Source: Solirubrobacteraceae bacterium (GTDB lineage Bacteria; Actinomycetota; Thermoleophilia; Solirubrobacterales; Solirubrobacteraceae). Taken from it: a stretch of 64,000 nucleotides of DNA. The translations under genes and the position numbers were made by a program. Below are positions 25,632 to 33,839 of the stretch, piece by piece (positions within the stretch are counted from its first letter, which is position 1; each line of letters starts with the position of its first letter). The stretch covers positions 24,379 to 88,378 of the forward strand of contig JAEMQS010000011.1 in assembly GCA_016463765.1 (NCBI GenBank), given 5' to 3'. The notes beneath the pieces were generated by a model, which saw only the letters and a program-made list of their open reading frames with translations, searched no databases and was not told the origin of the DNA.

Positions 25632-26813
25632 ATGGCAACACCGGCAGCCGCCGCGACCCCGCAGCCCGAGGAGCTTCCGGCCGACAATGCCGCGCGGCTC
25701 GCGATCTTCGATGCACTGTTCAGTCCAAGCGAACCGGACAGTGATACGCCCCCGTCGGCGGTGACCGAGAACGAGTTGTTTGATCGGGTCATCGGACGCC
25801 TCCGCGTACTGGTTCCACGGGAGCTTCACCTGGCGGGTGAACGCGAGTACCTCCGCGAGAAGCTTCTGGCGTGCGCGGACGCCGGGCTACTCTCGTTGGG
25901 CTCCTTTGAGGGCGAATCCATCGTCGCCCTGACCGGGGTGCTTCCGTCGATTCGCTACCCAGACGGCGTGGTCCGCGAGTACACACCCGGCCTGGAGGCT
26001 GCGCGAGAGCGACTAGACCGTGACAACACGCGACTGCGTGCGGCGCAGTTTGACGCGCGTGCTCTCATCCCGAGCTGCAGCGACAACCCCGAAAGCCCGG
26101 AGTTCCAGGCGCTGCTCGCCTCGATGCGCGAACACGGCTTCCTGCGGCAATTCTGGGTCGCTGAACAGGAGGACGGAGTCGTCGTGGATGGGCGCGCGCG
26201 TGTGAAGGCGGCCGCCATCCTCGGCATCAACGTCGAACGCGTCAAGTACACCACTGACCGAGACGAGAGCTTCGCGCAGCGCCGAGACACCCCGCTGAAC
26301 CGCGTGATGCTGGCGATCCAAGCCAACTACAGCCGCTTGCGTCCGGAAACGATCACAGAGGTCCACAACGCGGTTGCCCAAATCACCGACCGGCCGTGGG
26401 AAGAGACCGCCGACGACCTCACGCTGACGTCCGAGTGGCGACGGGCCAAGCCTCCGAAGTACAAGGCGCAGTTCGAGGTCAAGAAGGTGCCGTTCCGCTC
26501 GGGGGAACCATCGAAGGTCCAAGTCACCCCGGACAGGAAGGTGATGGTGCGCTCGCTCGTCGAGGCCGGGGGCCTGTCCAACTACAAGGTCGGTAATCTC
26601 GCGCCCTACGTGACCTTTGAGAAGGCGCGGAGTGCGCATAGCTCTGGGCAGCCGGCAATCTTCGCCCAAGCGAGTGACCTGATCTCTGGCATCGCCGCCA
26701 TGCAGCGAGAGCGCGAGGCAGCGAAGCGAAAGTTCGAGCCTGAGTGGGACGCCATTCGTGCCTGGCTGATCAAAACCTACGGAGCTGACGAGGGGTCAGC
26801 CACAGCCGGCTGA
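25632..26813 (+). CDS. ParB-like protein 3 with extra N-terminal domain
   Basis: This 393-residue protein starts two bases after the previous stop, with GGAAGGA upstream. An N-terminal ~130-residue region (helical, unrecognised) precedes a ParB-like core: ARALIPSCSDNPESPEFQALLASMREHGFLRQFW, and the loop DGVVVDGRARVKAAAILGINVERV in place of DGNTR, both in the order expected of the fold. A later segment (RPETITEVHNAVAQI...) may be its helix-turn-helix. More distant from the first two than they are from each other. Its role with the methyltransferase that follows is unknown. Confidence 0.7.
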   Translation: MATPAAAATPQPEELPADNAARLAIFDALFSPSEPDSDTPPSAVTENELFDRVIGRLRVLVPRELHLAGEREYLREKLLACADAGLLSLGSFEGESIVALTGVLPSIRYPDGVVREYTPGLEAARERLDRDNTRLRAAQFDARALIPSCSDNPESPEFQALLASMREHGFLRQFWVAEQEDGVVVDGRARVKAAAILGINVERVKYTTDRDESFAQRRDTPLNRVMLAIQANYSRLRPETITEVHNAVAQITDRPWEETADDLTLTSEWRRAKPPKYKAQFEVKKVPFRSGEPSKVQVTPDRKVMVRSLVEAGGLSNYKVGNLAPYVTFEKARSAHSSGQPAIFAQASDLISGIAAMQREREAAKRKFEPEWDAIRAWLIKTYGADEGSATAG

Positions 26814-26885
26814 CAACCTTTTCCCTGCACCCGGGGCGCCCCGACCAGGTCGCCTCGGGGGTGCCGCATCCACGTATAGGGTTCA

Positions 26886-28202
26886 GTGGATGATCCGCCG
26901 GACCCAGCCGTGATCGGCGACATCGTTCCGCGGTCGCCGACTGATCGCCTCGTCCGCGACTTCACCAAGAAGGACAAGGAGCGCGAGTTCGACGCAGAGC
27001 TCGTGTCACAGGTCGTTGGAATGAGCCGCGCATTCATTGCGCGAGCGCTTGGCCGTCCGAACACTCGGCCCAAGACATACACGCTGAGGGACGTTCTCGA
27101 CCTGCTCGATGTCGACGGCTTTCAGGAGACCTTCGTTCCGCGGAGCAAGATTCCGAAGTATCTGCTCGAGGACTCTCTCGCCCCGCCTAGCGAGCTCCCC
27201 GCCCTTCGCCAGTCGACGCGCACGATCGGCGACGTCGAGCTCCGTGTTGGGAACGCTCGCGACCTGCTGCCCCGCTTAGCCGCGGGCTCCGTCCAGTGCG
27301 TCACCACGTCATCTCCGTACTGGGGCATGCGGGTTTACGAGAATGAGCGCAGCGTCACATGGGCAGACGGTGAGACGTGCCCCTACGGCTTCGAGCAAAC
27401 GCCCGAGGGATTCATCCGCCACACCATCGAGCTGCTGGTTCTACTCAAACCCGCCATCACCAAGACCGGCTCAGTGTGGTGGAACATCATGGATACGTAC
27501 AACACTCGGACGCCGATTCGCGGCAACGCCCGCGAGCGCCTGGACGCCATGGGTGAGAAGCCAGGGAGTCGGAAGGGATGGACAGAGCACGCCGCATGCC
27601 GGCACAGCGCCGGCCACATGTACTTGGATGACACGGAGCTGAGTTCGGTTCCGCCGCGAATCGCGGAGCGCGCCTCTCGTGTGGGGTACAAGCTCAAGAG
27701 TTTCATTACGTGGCGCAAGCACACTTCGCCACCAGAGCCAGTCAAGAGCCGAGTATCCCGACAAGCGGAGTATGTCCTCCACCTCTCTGTCAACCGGACT
27801 CCATTCTTCGACAAGGCCGCATGGCTGAAGCTGGAGTCGAGACTGGGCGGGCCCAACATGCTGCGCGAGTCAGCCGAACGCATCACAGACGTCTGGTATC
27901 TCCCGACGGCCAGCGGCAAGAACGGCCACGGCGCGGAGTTTCCTCTCGCACTCGCCGGGCGTTGCATCGCGTTGACAACCAAGCCCGGCGAGCTGGTTCT
28001 CGATCCGTTCGTCGGCTCTGGGACAACCGCGGTTGCAGCCGTCGAACTCGGACGGCCCTGCATCGGCTTCGACATCAGCGAGGCCTACATCGAGGTTGCC
28101 GAGAGTCGAGTCCGGTCCGCCACCCATCAGCCGCAGCTCGACGAAGGCTCCGACGATGTCGGAGCACAGCTGTCGGCGAGGAAACCTGCCGCCACCGGGT
28201 AG
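26886..28202 (+). CDS. DNA methyltransferase, beta-type (TSSPYW), with N-terminal extension
   Basis: This 438-residue amino-methyltransferase starts at GTG 26886. Motif IV (TSSPYWGM, about residue 141) precedes motif I (DPFVGSGTT, about residue 373), the permuted order of the beta group. The SPYW form favours N4-cytosine methylation, though N6-adenine cannot be excluded. The first ~110 residues are extra and include a possible helix-turn-helix (LVSQVVGMSRAFIARALGR). No restriction endonuclease is adjacent, so it is either an orphan or part of an unusual system with the three ParB/Srx-like proteins just upstream. A 25-residue membrane peptide follows. Confidence 0.85.
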   Translation: MDDPPDPAVIGDIVPRSPTDRLVRDFTKKDKEREFDAELVSQVVGMSRAFIARALGRPNTRPKTYTLRDVLDLLDVDGFQETFVPRSKIPKYLLEDSLAPPSELPALRQSTRTIGDVELRVGNARDLLPRLAAGSVQCVTTSSPYWGMRVYENERSVTWADGETCPYGFEQTPEGFIRHTIELLVLLKPAITKTGSVWWNIMDTYNTRTPIRGNARERLDAMGEKPGSRKGWTEHAACRHSAGHMYLDDTELSSVPPRIAERASRVGYKLKSFITWRKHTSPPEPVKSRVSRQAEYVLHLSVNRTPFFDKAAWLKLESRLGGPNMLRESAERITDVWYLPTASGKNGHGAEFPLALAGRCIALTTKPGELVLDPFVGSGTTAVAAVELGRPCIGFDISEAYIEVAESRVRSATHQPQLDEGSDDVGAQLSARKPAATG

Positions 28203-28279
28203 CTCGCTTTGCGCGTGGCGGGACTGCATATGGATGCGCCCGGCACGTGAAAACGCCTCTCTCCGGGTCCGTAAGGAGT

Positions 28280-28299
28280 GAGCAGGACGAAGCCTGCTC
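28280..28299 (+). terminator. hairpin GAGCAGG/CCTGCTC before a small ORF
   Basis: Perfect seven-base arms with a six-base loop, 78 bases after the methyltransferase stop and 23 before the small ORF. No T-run follows. It could terminate or attenuate transcription into the small ORF. Confidence 0.4.
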
Positions 28300-28321
28300 C
28301 TCGAACTCAGGAGGCAACGCG

Positions 28322-28399
28322 ATGGAAGTAATCCTCGTCGTGTTGGCGACGCTGCACTTGATCACATCACTTGCAGCGCTACGCCGTCGGTGCTCGTAG
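28322..28399 (+). CDS. 25-residue hydrophobic peptide
   Basis: ATG at 28322 preceded by AGGAGG at ideal spacing encodes MEVILVVLATLHLITSLAAL followed by RRRCS and a stop. It is a single membrane-spanning stretch with a basic tail. It is too short for homology calls. It sits between two hairpins in a 310-base gap between the methyltransferase and the convergent SGNH gene. The layout resembles type I toxin peptides or small membrane regulators, but no antisense RNA can be shown from sequence alone. Confidence 0.5.
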   Translation: MEVILVVLATLHLITSLAALRRRCS

Positions 28400-28406
28400 A
28401 ACGAAG

Positions 28407-28434
28407 CAGGGCGCGCTCTCGCGAGCGCGCCCTG
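28407..28434. terminator. strong 12-base-pair hairpin between convergent genes
   Basis: CAGGGCGCGCTC and GAGCGCGCCCTG pair perfectly around the loop TCGC. It lies eight bases after the small ORF and ~80 bases beyond the end of the convergent SGNH gene, so it could stop transcription from both sides. The T-run is poor, as is common in actinobacteria. Confidence 0.65.
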
Positions 28435-28513
28435 ACTAGTTCCGTCGGGTCTTGAGTGGCCGACTCCTGCCTGTCCCCAACACAGAGATCCGCCCGTCGC
28501 CCCAGCTCGCTCG

Positions 28514-30226
28514 CTACAGCGCATCAATAACGGCGCGCATTGAGGCAGCCATGGCGAGATGCCCGGCAGCTGCCGGATGTGTTCCGTCGGTCGTGTACCA
28601 CAGTGCAGTGCCATCAACCTTCCAGATCCCGCTGTTGCGGGCGGTCTCCACGGCGTCGGCGTTGTCGTTGAGCGCCACGACCGGGTGAGCGTCGTTTCCA
28701 ATCGTCAGAGCCCCGGGTGTGCCTGTAGCGACCGGGGCAAGTGTTGCCGGGTCAAGCGCTGCTCCATCACGCAGCCAGTCGTTGACCGCGATGCGCGTCG
28801 CTTCATTAGCGTGCTTGGTCTGATTGCCGGTGGTAGCCCAGCTGTCAGTCGATGTTGTCTTCGGCGTGATCGTGCAGGCGATCACCTGTAAGCCCCGATT
28901 GGCTAGTTCCAGCCAAAGCGTTGCGAGACTAGCTCGGAGGTTCGCTGCGCTAGGGTCGGTCGCGAAGTCATTGACGCCGTGCGCGACCACAGCATGAGTC
29001 GCCATGGACAGGTAGGTGCTCGATCTCTTGCGGTACTCCCACTGCTTGAAATACAGGACTGCGCCTCCACTCATCGCGAGATTGATCACGCTGAAGTCAC
29101 CGTCAGCCGCACGTGTCATCCAACCGGTTGAGCGGCGGCCAGTTGTGTCTGTGCCACCCGAGAACGCGTCATCACGACCGGCTGTGATGCTGTCGCCTGT
29201 TACGACGTAGACCGGCCTGCGCGCGCCGAGTTGCCTGCCCCACACTGCTCCAAGTAGTGGGAATGAAGCGGTGGGCGACAAGGTGCCGAGTGCGCCCGTG
29301 GAGTCCACCGAGTTGCCGTTAGCGAACGATCCCGTAAGTCCGATCGTCACGTCACCATTGAGTGAGCCGCCCGTGGTGTACAGCTCGCCCGTATTGACGG
29401 TGTTCATCCAGATTCGGATATAGAAGGTTGCACCGGCTGGAAGTACTATCGGCAACGGGTCCGAACGCCGGGTGGCGCCGGCATCGACAGTTACCTCGCG
29501 TACGCCGTTGAAGAACAGCGGGTATGTCACCGCGCTGTATTCGATTGCGGCGCGCACGATCACTCCGTTGCCTGGCACTACGTCTGCACCATTGTTCGTG
29601 GTCTGATTCCACTGGCAGATATCGATGCCGACGTCGGCGACTGAGCCGTCTGTCACTCGCGGCTGGCGGAACGTCACACCGGTGGCTGACGAGTTCGCGC
29701 CGTTGCTGCGCGGTGGGCTGGATGGCCCGGCAATTGGGCAGAATGGCGTGGCATTGACCGGCACACGACCATTGCGATCCAGGGCACCGGCTATCGCTGC
29801 CCCTCCACTCACCGTCCCGTCAGATCCCTTGACGAGATACTGACCTGTAGTTGGGGGTGCGCTCGCACTCTCCCTTACCACCAAACTCGGCAGTTGCGCG
29901 ATCGTCAGCTTGCTGGAGCCATCGAGAGTGGCGACGCCGGAGGCGACACCCTTCTGGCTCGTCGGGATGGCGTCGTCGGCCTTGTCGAGGCTCGTCTGTA
30001 CCGATCCAGTCAGTTTGACTCTCGTGACGGAGCCGTCCTGCACTGCTGCGCCTGTGACGGCGTCGGTGGCGATCGCTGCCGATGTGACGCTGCCGCCCTG
30101 AAGCTGGCTCGCGCCGACTGTGTTGTCCTTGAGTCCACCGGATGCTGTGTGCGTCTGGCTCAGGTAGTCATTGAGAATGTCTCCCCAGACACCCGAGTCT
30201 TGCCCTGGCGTTGGCAGCCTTGCCAT
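28514..30226 (-). CDS. phage-tail-like protein with C-terminal SGNH hydrolase
   Basis: This 570-residue protein has no signal peptide. The start LPTPGQDSGVWGDILNDYL followed by repetitive GASQLQGGSVTSAAI / DGSVTRVKLTG segments is typical of minor-tail or appendage proteins of actinobacteriophages. The C-terminal ~230 residues form an SGNH esterase: block I GDSITAG, block III GVND, and block V DGTHP with the Asp-His pair. It could deacetylate surface polysaccharide. It is alone on the minus strand among plus-strand genes, with distinct AT-rich flanks, and no other phage structural genes are present, so it looks like cargo. The promoter is probably in the AT-rich stretch 30240-30290. Confidence 0.8.
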   Translation of the reverse strand: MARLPTPGQDSGVWGDILNDYLSQTHTASGGLKDNTVGASQLQGGSVTSAAIATDAVTGAAVQDGSVTRVKLTGSVQTSLDKADDAIPTSQKGVASGVATLDGSSKLTIAQLPSLVVRESASAPPTTGQYLVKGSDGTVSGGAAIAGALDRNGRVPVNATPFCPIAGPSSPPRSNGANSSATGVTFRQPRVTDGSVADVGIDICQWNQTTNNGADVVPGNGVIVRAAIEYSAVTYPLFFNGVREVTVDAGATRRSDPLPIVLPAGATFYIRIWMNTVNTGELYTTGGSLNGDVTIGLTGSFANGNSVDSTGALGTLSPTASFPLLGAVWGRQLGARRPVYVVTGDSITAGRDDAFSGGTDTTGRRSTGWMTRAADGDFSVINLAMSGGAVLYFKQWEYRKRSSTYLSMATHAVVAHGVNDFATDPSAANLRASLATLWLELANRGLQVIACTITPKTTSTDSWATTGNQTKHANEATRIAVNDWLRDGAALDPATLAPVATGTPGALTIGNDAHPVVALNDNADAVETARNSGIWKVDGTALWYTTDGTHPAAAGHLAMAASMRAVIDAL

Positions 30227-30293
30227 ACATGTAGTTCCCTCACTTACTTAGTATGTCTCCATATAAACACGAAGACGATACGGCAGTCAATAG

Positions 30294-30959
30294 GTGAACC
30301 AACTCTCAGCGTCAGGTAACTTTCGCGCCATGTCCTTGGACGAAGCTCGCGACGTCGTGAAGGCAGCTGAAACTGGCGCAGACAACGCACAACGTGCTGA
30401 AGATGAAGCTCGCCGAGCCCATCGTAAGCAGGTCGAAGCCCTGACGCGCGACTTCCTAGACCGAGCCCATGCCCTCGATCTACCGGCGCTCACTGGGTTG
30501 TTGCCGAGCGAGGAGCCCGAGTCTGTACAGAAGCGCGGGTTATTTCGCCGCCGAGATGCGAGCCCGCCCGCTTCTCGCGCCCAGTCAATCGCGGTCTGGG
30601 AAGTCGGCCAGATCAAGGACAGTGTGTCCGTCGGATTCGGCGAGACCCTCCAGGGCGTCAGCACGTTGTACCTCGCTGAGGACGGCAGGTACTGGTCGGG
30701 GGCGCCCCGACATCAGACGCAGCCAGCCGGCCCTAGCGAAGGTGCCGTGCAGCTAGTGAGGCAGCCCACCTCAGACTGGTACGGCGAGACGGTCCCGTCG
30801 GTGATGTGGGACTTCCACGGCTTCCCTTCGGAGCTTCGGAAGTTCGTCTTCGAGCCGACGCCTGACTTTGCGTTTGGTATCAACCCAGAGCGCAACCGGT
30901 ACTACGAGCGACAGGTGCTGACGGGGCTGCAAGTGCTCCTTGCCCGGCACCTGCCGTGA
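30294..30959 (+). CDS. unknown protein with N-terminal coiled coil (221 aa)
   Basis: No family recognised. GTG 30294 or ATG 30330 (MSLDEARDVV) may start it. Residues 13-60 form a highly charged coiled coil (ADNAQRAEDEARRAHRKQVE), followed by a globular part with conserved-looking aromatic residues (TSDWYGETVPSVMWDFHGF). It is followed 31 bases later by a smaller protein of similar plan, and the pair is probably one operon. No catalytic motif or membrane segment. Confidence 0.6.
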   Translation: MNQLSASGNFRAMSLDEARDVVKAAETGADNAQRAEDEARRAHRKQVEALTRDFLDRAHALDLPALTGLLPSEEPESVQKRGLFRRRDASPPASRAQSIAVWEVGQIKDSVSVGFGETLQGVSTLYLAEDGRYWSGAPRHQTQPAGPSEGAVQLVRQPTSDWYGETVPSVMWDFHGFPSELRKFVFEPTPDFAFGINPERNRYYERQVLTGLQVLLARHLP

Positions 30960-30990
30960 CCACCTGAAAGAACGACGAGGAGTTGAGCGA

Positions 30991-31359
30991 GTGGGAGCGC
31001 TGGATGACGCGCTGCGTGACGAGCAGAAGAAGATTGACGAGCGTGAGGCACGCGCTCGTCAGATCAGGGCGGCGGAAGACCAGGCCGAACGCGAACTGGC
31101 TGCAGCAGTGTCGGAGTTCCTCAAGCGGGCGGCTTCCACTCACCACATGACGCGGAATCAGAAGGGTGCGTACTTGCTGGTCCGGGGCTACGCCAACAGG
31201 GACGACTACCAGACGGAGATAGCGATCGACAGCCAAGGAACGTGGTACGTCGGCGGGACTGCTCGGACGACCCACGAAATGACGCATGCGCCCACCAAAG
31301 TTGGTGGCACCGGGCTCGTCAGTCTGCTGGCGCGAGCATTGCTCGAGCCGGTCAAGTAG
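30991..31359 (+). CDS. unknown protein with N-terminal coiled coil (122 aa)
   Basis: GTG 30991 (VGALDDALRDEQKKID) with GAGGAG upstream. The first ~45 residues are coiled coil (REARARQIRAAEDQAERELA), then a small alpha/beta domain (GAYLLVRGYANRDDYQTEIAI...GTWYVGG). The plan resembles the preceding gene, suggesting ancestral duplication. No assigned function. The 3' end overlaps the convergent gene by eight bases. Confidence 0.6.
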   Translation: MGALDDALRDEQKKIDEREARARQIRAAEDQAERELAAAVSEFLKRAASTHHMTRNQKGAYLLVRGYANRDDYQTEIAIDSQGTWYVGGTARTTHEMTHAPTKVGGTGLVSLLARALLEPVK

Positions 31360-31654
31360 TTGGTCTGCTAAGCCGACGTCGGAGGACGAAGAATCCGGGA
31401 TGCGGCAATTCGGTGCCCCTGGCGGGGAAGTGGATGTCCGAGGTCAGGACTTCCCAACCCTGGCCCGCGAGCTCAGCGATCGGGCGACTGAAGTACATCG
31501 CGTAGTGCTCCCGCTCAACTTCACCGACCTTGTACGTCTTGTGGAAGATCTGGCTCTCACCGACAGCGGCGGTGGCGTGGACTACCCAGCCATCCTCAAT
31601 GACCGGCATCACGCTGAGGACGGCGTGTTCCCAGATCTGGTCTGGATAGTTCAT
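31352..31654 (-). CDS. unknown 100-residue protein, coupled to the next gene upstream
   Basis: The ATG at 31654 overlaps the upstream stop as ATGA and has GGAGG four bases ahead, which decides the start. The protein (MNYPDQIWEHAVLSVMPVIE...GEVEREHYAMYFSRPIAELAGQGWEVLTSD) is alpha/beta without known motifs. Translational coupling implies that it works with the 396-residue protein encoded just before it. Confidence 0.65.
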   Translation of the reverse strand: MNYPDQIWEHAVLSVMPVIEDGWVVHATAAVGESQIFHKTYKVGEVEREHYAMYFSRPIAELAGQGWEVLTSDIHFPARGTELPHPGFFVLRRRLSRPTT

Positions 31655-32841
31655 GTGCCCTCCGGCATCGGTCCACGGGTCTTGCGGTACCAATCCGCCA
31701 CGCGGTACCAGTCGTCATCAATAAGGGCGATGAACTCCTCGCTTGCGGCGAGCCAGCGCCCGCACTCCGTGCTTGGCTCCTCGGGCGCGACCGCCTGAAA
31801 GGCCGGCGGAGGAACGTCATCGGCGACCTCTGCCATCAGGGCACCTTCAAGCGCGGAGCGGCTGAGTGGATCTTCATGCTCGACGTACTCCCAGCCCCAC
31901 TCCAGCCACACCCGTCGCATCATGTCCCAGTCGGGGTCAGCTCCAAGAAGCGCGATCAGCTCGGCGAGTTCGCCACTGGGTGTGCGCGCGAGAAGCGACC
32001 TGGCCCAGGAGTTGTTGGCCTCTCCGAACGGGAAGTGGTAGACGAGCCGGAACATAGTGTCAGCAGCCCGGGTTTCGGCCTCCGCATCCGCCAGGAGCCA
32101 CAAGCCCCCTTCGCGCGTCACGAACCGGTCGAGTTCTCCGGTGAACTGCGCGAGGCGGAATGTCAGGTTCGCGCAGCGGTCGGTGAGATTGAGCCAGGTG
32201 GCGTCGCTAACCGGCTGCTCACCCTCATCGACCGCGTCCGCCGCGCGGGGCACCTGACCAGCGTCGCGGGTCTCACTCAGGTACTCGATTAGAACGAGGA
32301 GGTCGTTTCGTAGCGCCGTCACCGGCGACCAGATGCGCCGGTAGCTGCGGTGCTGCGCCAGCCAATCAACTCGCAGGCGGGACTCGAGGGGTTGGCGTTC
32401 GGCTTCGTTGCGGTGGCGGTGACGCAGGCGGTAGGCGGAGTCCATGGCGTAGATCTCGTCAGCCACGGCCTCGATCAGCAGGGGCTCGCGGTCCTTACGC
32501 AGGGTCTCAGGCTGGATGAACAGGGCTTCGGCGGCCTCGCGGCGCCGGTCCTTCAGTGGCCGTCCGCGGTAGCCGGGTGCGACACCGAGCAAGACGGCAG
32601 TCGGTCCGGAGTTGACGTCGTCGACACGGGCACATGCCTCGCGCACGAGGTTGGCGGCACCGACTGCCAGATCGTTGGATTCGTTCGAGGCTGACTTCGC
32701 CGCCACTACGGCAAGCGTCATCAGCGCGGCGGCGCTGCGGCAGCTGTCGACCGTGACGCCTGTGCGAAGCACGCTCGCCAGCTCGGCGGCCAACACCTCC
32801 GGGGCTGGTGGCGTCTGCGGGGTGTCGTGGGGAGAGGCCAT
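31651..32841 (-). CDS. unknown 396-residue actinobacterial protein
   Basis: A predominantly helical protein without membrane segments. The segment GRPLKDRRREAAEALF followed by ETLRKDREPLLIEAVADEI resembles a helix-turn-helix-like block (xxRRxxAAxxLxxxxxTxRKxxEPxLL) found in many actinobacterial proteins of unknown function. The C-terminal half is Trp-rich (DWDMMRRVWLEWGWEYVEHED). It is divergent from the small-gene chain at 32957, with ~115 bases between. It forms a coupled pair with the 100-residue gene. Confidence 0.6.
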   Translation of the reverse strand: MASPHDTPQTPPAPEVLAAELASVLRTGVTVDSCRSAAALMTLAVVAAKSASNESNDLAVGAANLVREACARVDDVNSGPTAVLLGVAPGYRGRPLKDRRREAAEALFIQPETLRKDREPLLIEAVADEIYAMDSAYRLRHRHRNEAERQPLESRLRVDWLAQHRSYRRIWSPVTALRNDLLVLIEYLSETRDAGQVPRAADAVDEGEQPVSDATWLNLTDRCANLTFRLAQFTGELDRFVTREGGLWLLADAEAETRAADTMFRLVYHFPFGEANNSWARSLLARTPSGELAELIALLGADPDWDMMRRVWLEWGWEYVEHEDPLSRSALEGALMAEVADDVPPPAFQAVAPEEPSTECGRWLAASEEFIALIDDDWYRVADWYRKTRGPMPEGT

Positions 32842-32956
32842 CGGATTCGCGCCGAAGCTAAGCAGGCGCGGTCAAAGTCCCCCAGTTTCACCCCCGTCTG
32901 CCCCCACTCCGCCGGTGGACTCTCTCGTTCGACCAACGAACTGAGAGGAGCCCGGC

Positions 32957-33100
32957 GTGTTTCCCGCGTCCCACCCCATTCCCTTCCCCGATCTCGACTG
33001 CGTCCACTGGCTGGACGTGGGCGAGCCGGAGGAGCCGTTCCCGCCCAGCGAGTCGACGGACAAGACTTCGGCGTCCATCTCCGGCACCGAGGAGGCCTGA
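32957..33100 (+). CDS. 47-residue small protein, first of a coupled chain
   Basis: GTG at 32957 preceded by AGAGGAG. The product is acidic and Pro/Ser-rich (FPDLDCVHWLDVGEPEEPFPP...GTEEA). Its 3' end supplies the GAGGAGG ribosome site for the next gene, whose ATG begins four bases after the stop. No family recognised. Start and spacing support expression. Confidence 0.5.
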   Translation: MFPASHPIPFPDLDCVHWLDVGEPEEPFPPSESTDKTSASISGTEEA

Positions 33101-33103
33101 GCC

Positions 33104-33415
33104 ATGGCCGGTTCAGACCTCCCGGCCCGCTTCGGACCGCCATCACTCGGGATCTCTCGGGTCGACCGCCAGGTCGGTCGGCAACTTGAGCGAGTCCGCG
33201 GTCGCGCGGCGGTCGAGGCCGAGGAACAGCTCTCTCGGGTACGCCTCATCGAGGCAGTCGCTGAGGAGGCAACCCTGGCCACCGGTCACCTCGCACAGGT
33301 CGAAGCACTGCTGGTTCAGGCGGCCCCTCACGCACAGGCACGCATTTCCGGCATCGCAGACGCGGCCGCAATCGGGATGGCGAACCTCGTGGTCCGAGCG
33401 GGCAGGGAGCGGTGA
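33104..33415 (+). CDS. 103-residue helical protein
   Basis: An Ala/Glu/Arg-rich protein predicted as a long helix (GRQLERVRGRAAVEAEEQ... EAVAEEATLATGHLAQVEALL). ATG 33104 with GAGGAGG. Its stop overlaps the next ATG (TGATG). No domain is recognised. Similar small helical proteins sit ahead of the TraG-like ATPase in other actinobacterial integrated elements, as far as I recall. Confidence 0.6.
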   Translation: MAGSDLPARFGPPSLGISRVDRQVGRQLERVRGRAAVEAEEQLSRVRLIEAVAEEATLATGHLAQVEALLVQAAPHAQARISGIADAAAIGMANLVVRAGRER

Positions 33416-33702
33416 TGCTGGTCGAACTCACCCTCGCCAGCCTCGTTGCGCTCTTCGCTGTCGCTCTCTGGCAACGCCGACGCGGCGCGTCCTCGGTCAG
33501 CGAGCAGATCCTCCTCAAGCAGGAGGTACGCCGCCTGCGCAACGAGGCGCTGCTCGCGATGGCTCAGGCGCGTGCTGAAGCCCGCAGCCATACGCCGCTT
33601 GGGTTCTCGGACGCCGACATAGACGCAGCGACGAGGACGGATCTCGACACGCAAGAGGGCGAGATCGTCGACGGCGAGATCGTGCTGGAGGACGAGCGAT
33701 GA
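33415..33702 (+). CDS. small membrane-anchored coiled-coil protein (95 aa)
   Basis: One N-terminal transmembrane segment (MLVELTLASLVALFAVALW) is followed by a basic stop-transfer sequence and a coiled coil (LLKQEVRRLRNEALLAMAQAR), then an acidic tail (GEIVDGEIVLEDER). ATG 33415 overlaps the previous TGA, and ATGA at 33699 couples it to the next small gene. The layout fits an inner-membrane component of a transfer apparatus; that is inference. Confidence 0.6.
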   Translation: MLVELTLASLVALFAVALWQRRRGASSVSEQILLKQEVRRLRNEALLAMAQARAEARSHTPLGFSDADIDAATRTDLDTQEGEIVDGEIVLEDER

Positions 33703-33839
33703 GACCACTCCTTGCCCGTGGCATCCGACTTGTCATCGAAGTCCGGCTGCTCCAGCCACGGCCGTCCCCACCACGACCGGCCCGCCAGGCGCGGGAGTGC
33801 TGCGCCTCCGAAGCCTGCACCCGAAAGGAGCCGTCATGA
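33699..33839 (+). CDS. 46-residue coupled small protein
   Basis: Begins with ATGA overlap to the previous gene and ends with ATGA overlap to the next. The product is basic and Pro/Arg-rich with a Cys pair (RPLLARGIRLVIEVRLLQ...ECCASEACTRKEPS). Stop-start overlaps on both sides are the main evidence that it is translated. Function unknown. Confidence 0.55.
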   Translation: MRPLLARGIRLVIEVRLLQPRPSPPRPARQARECCASEACTRKEPS

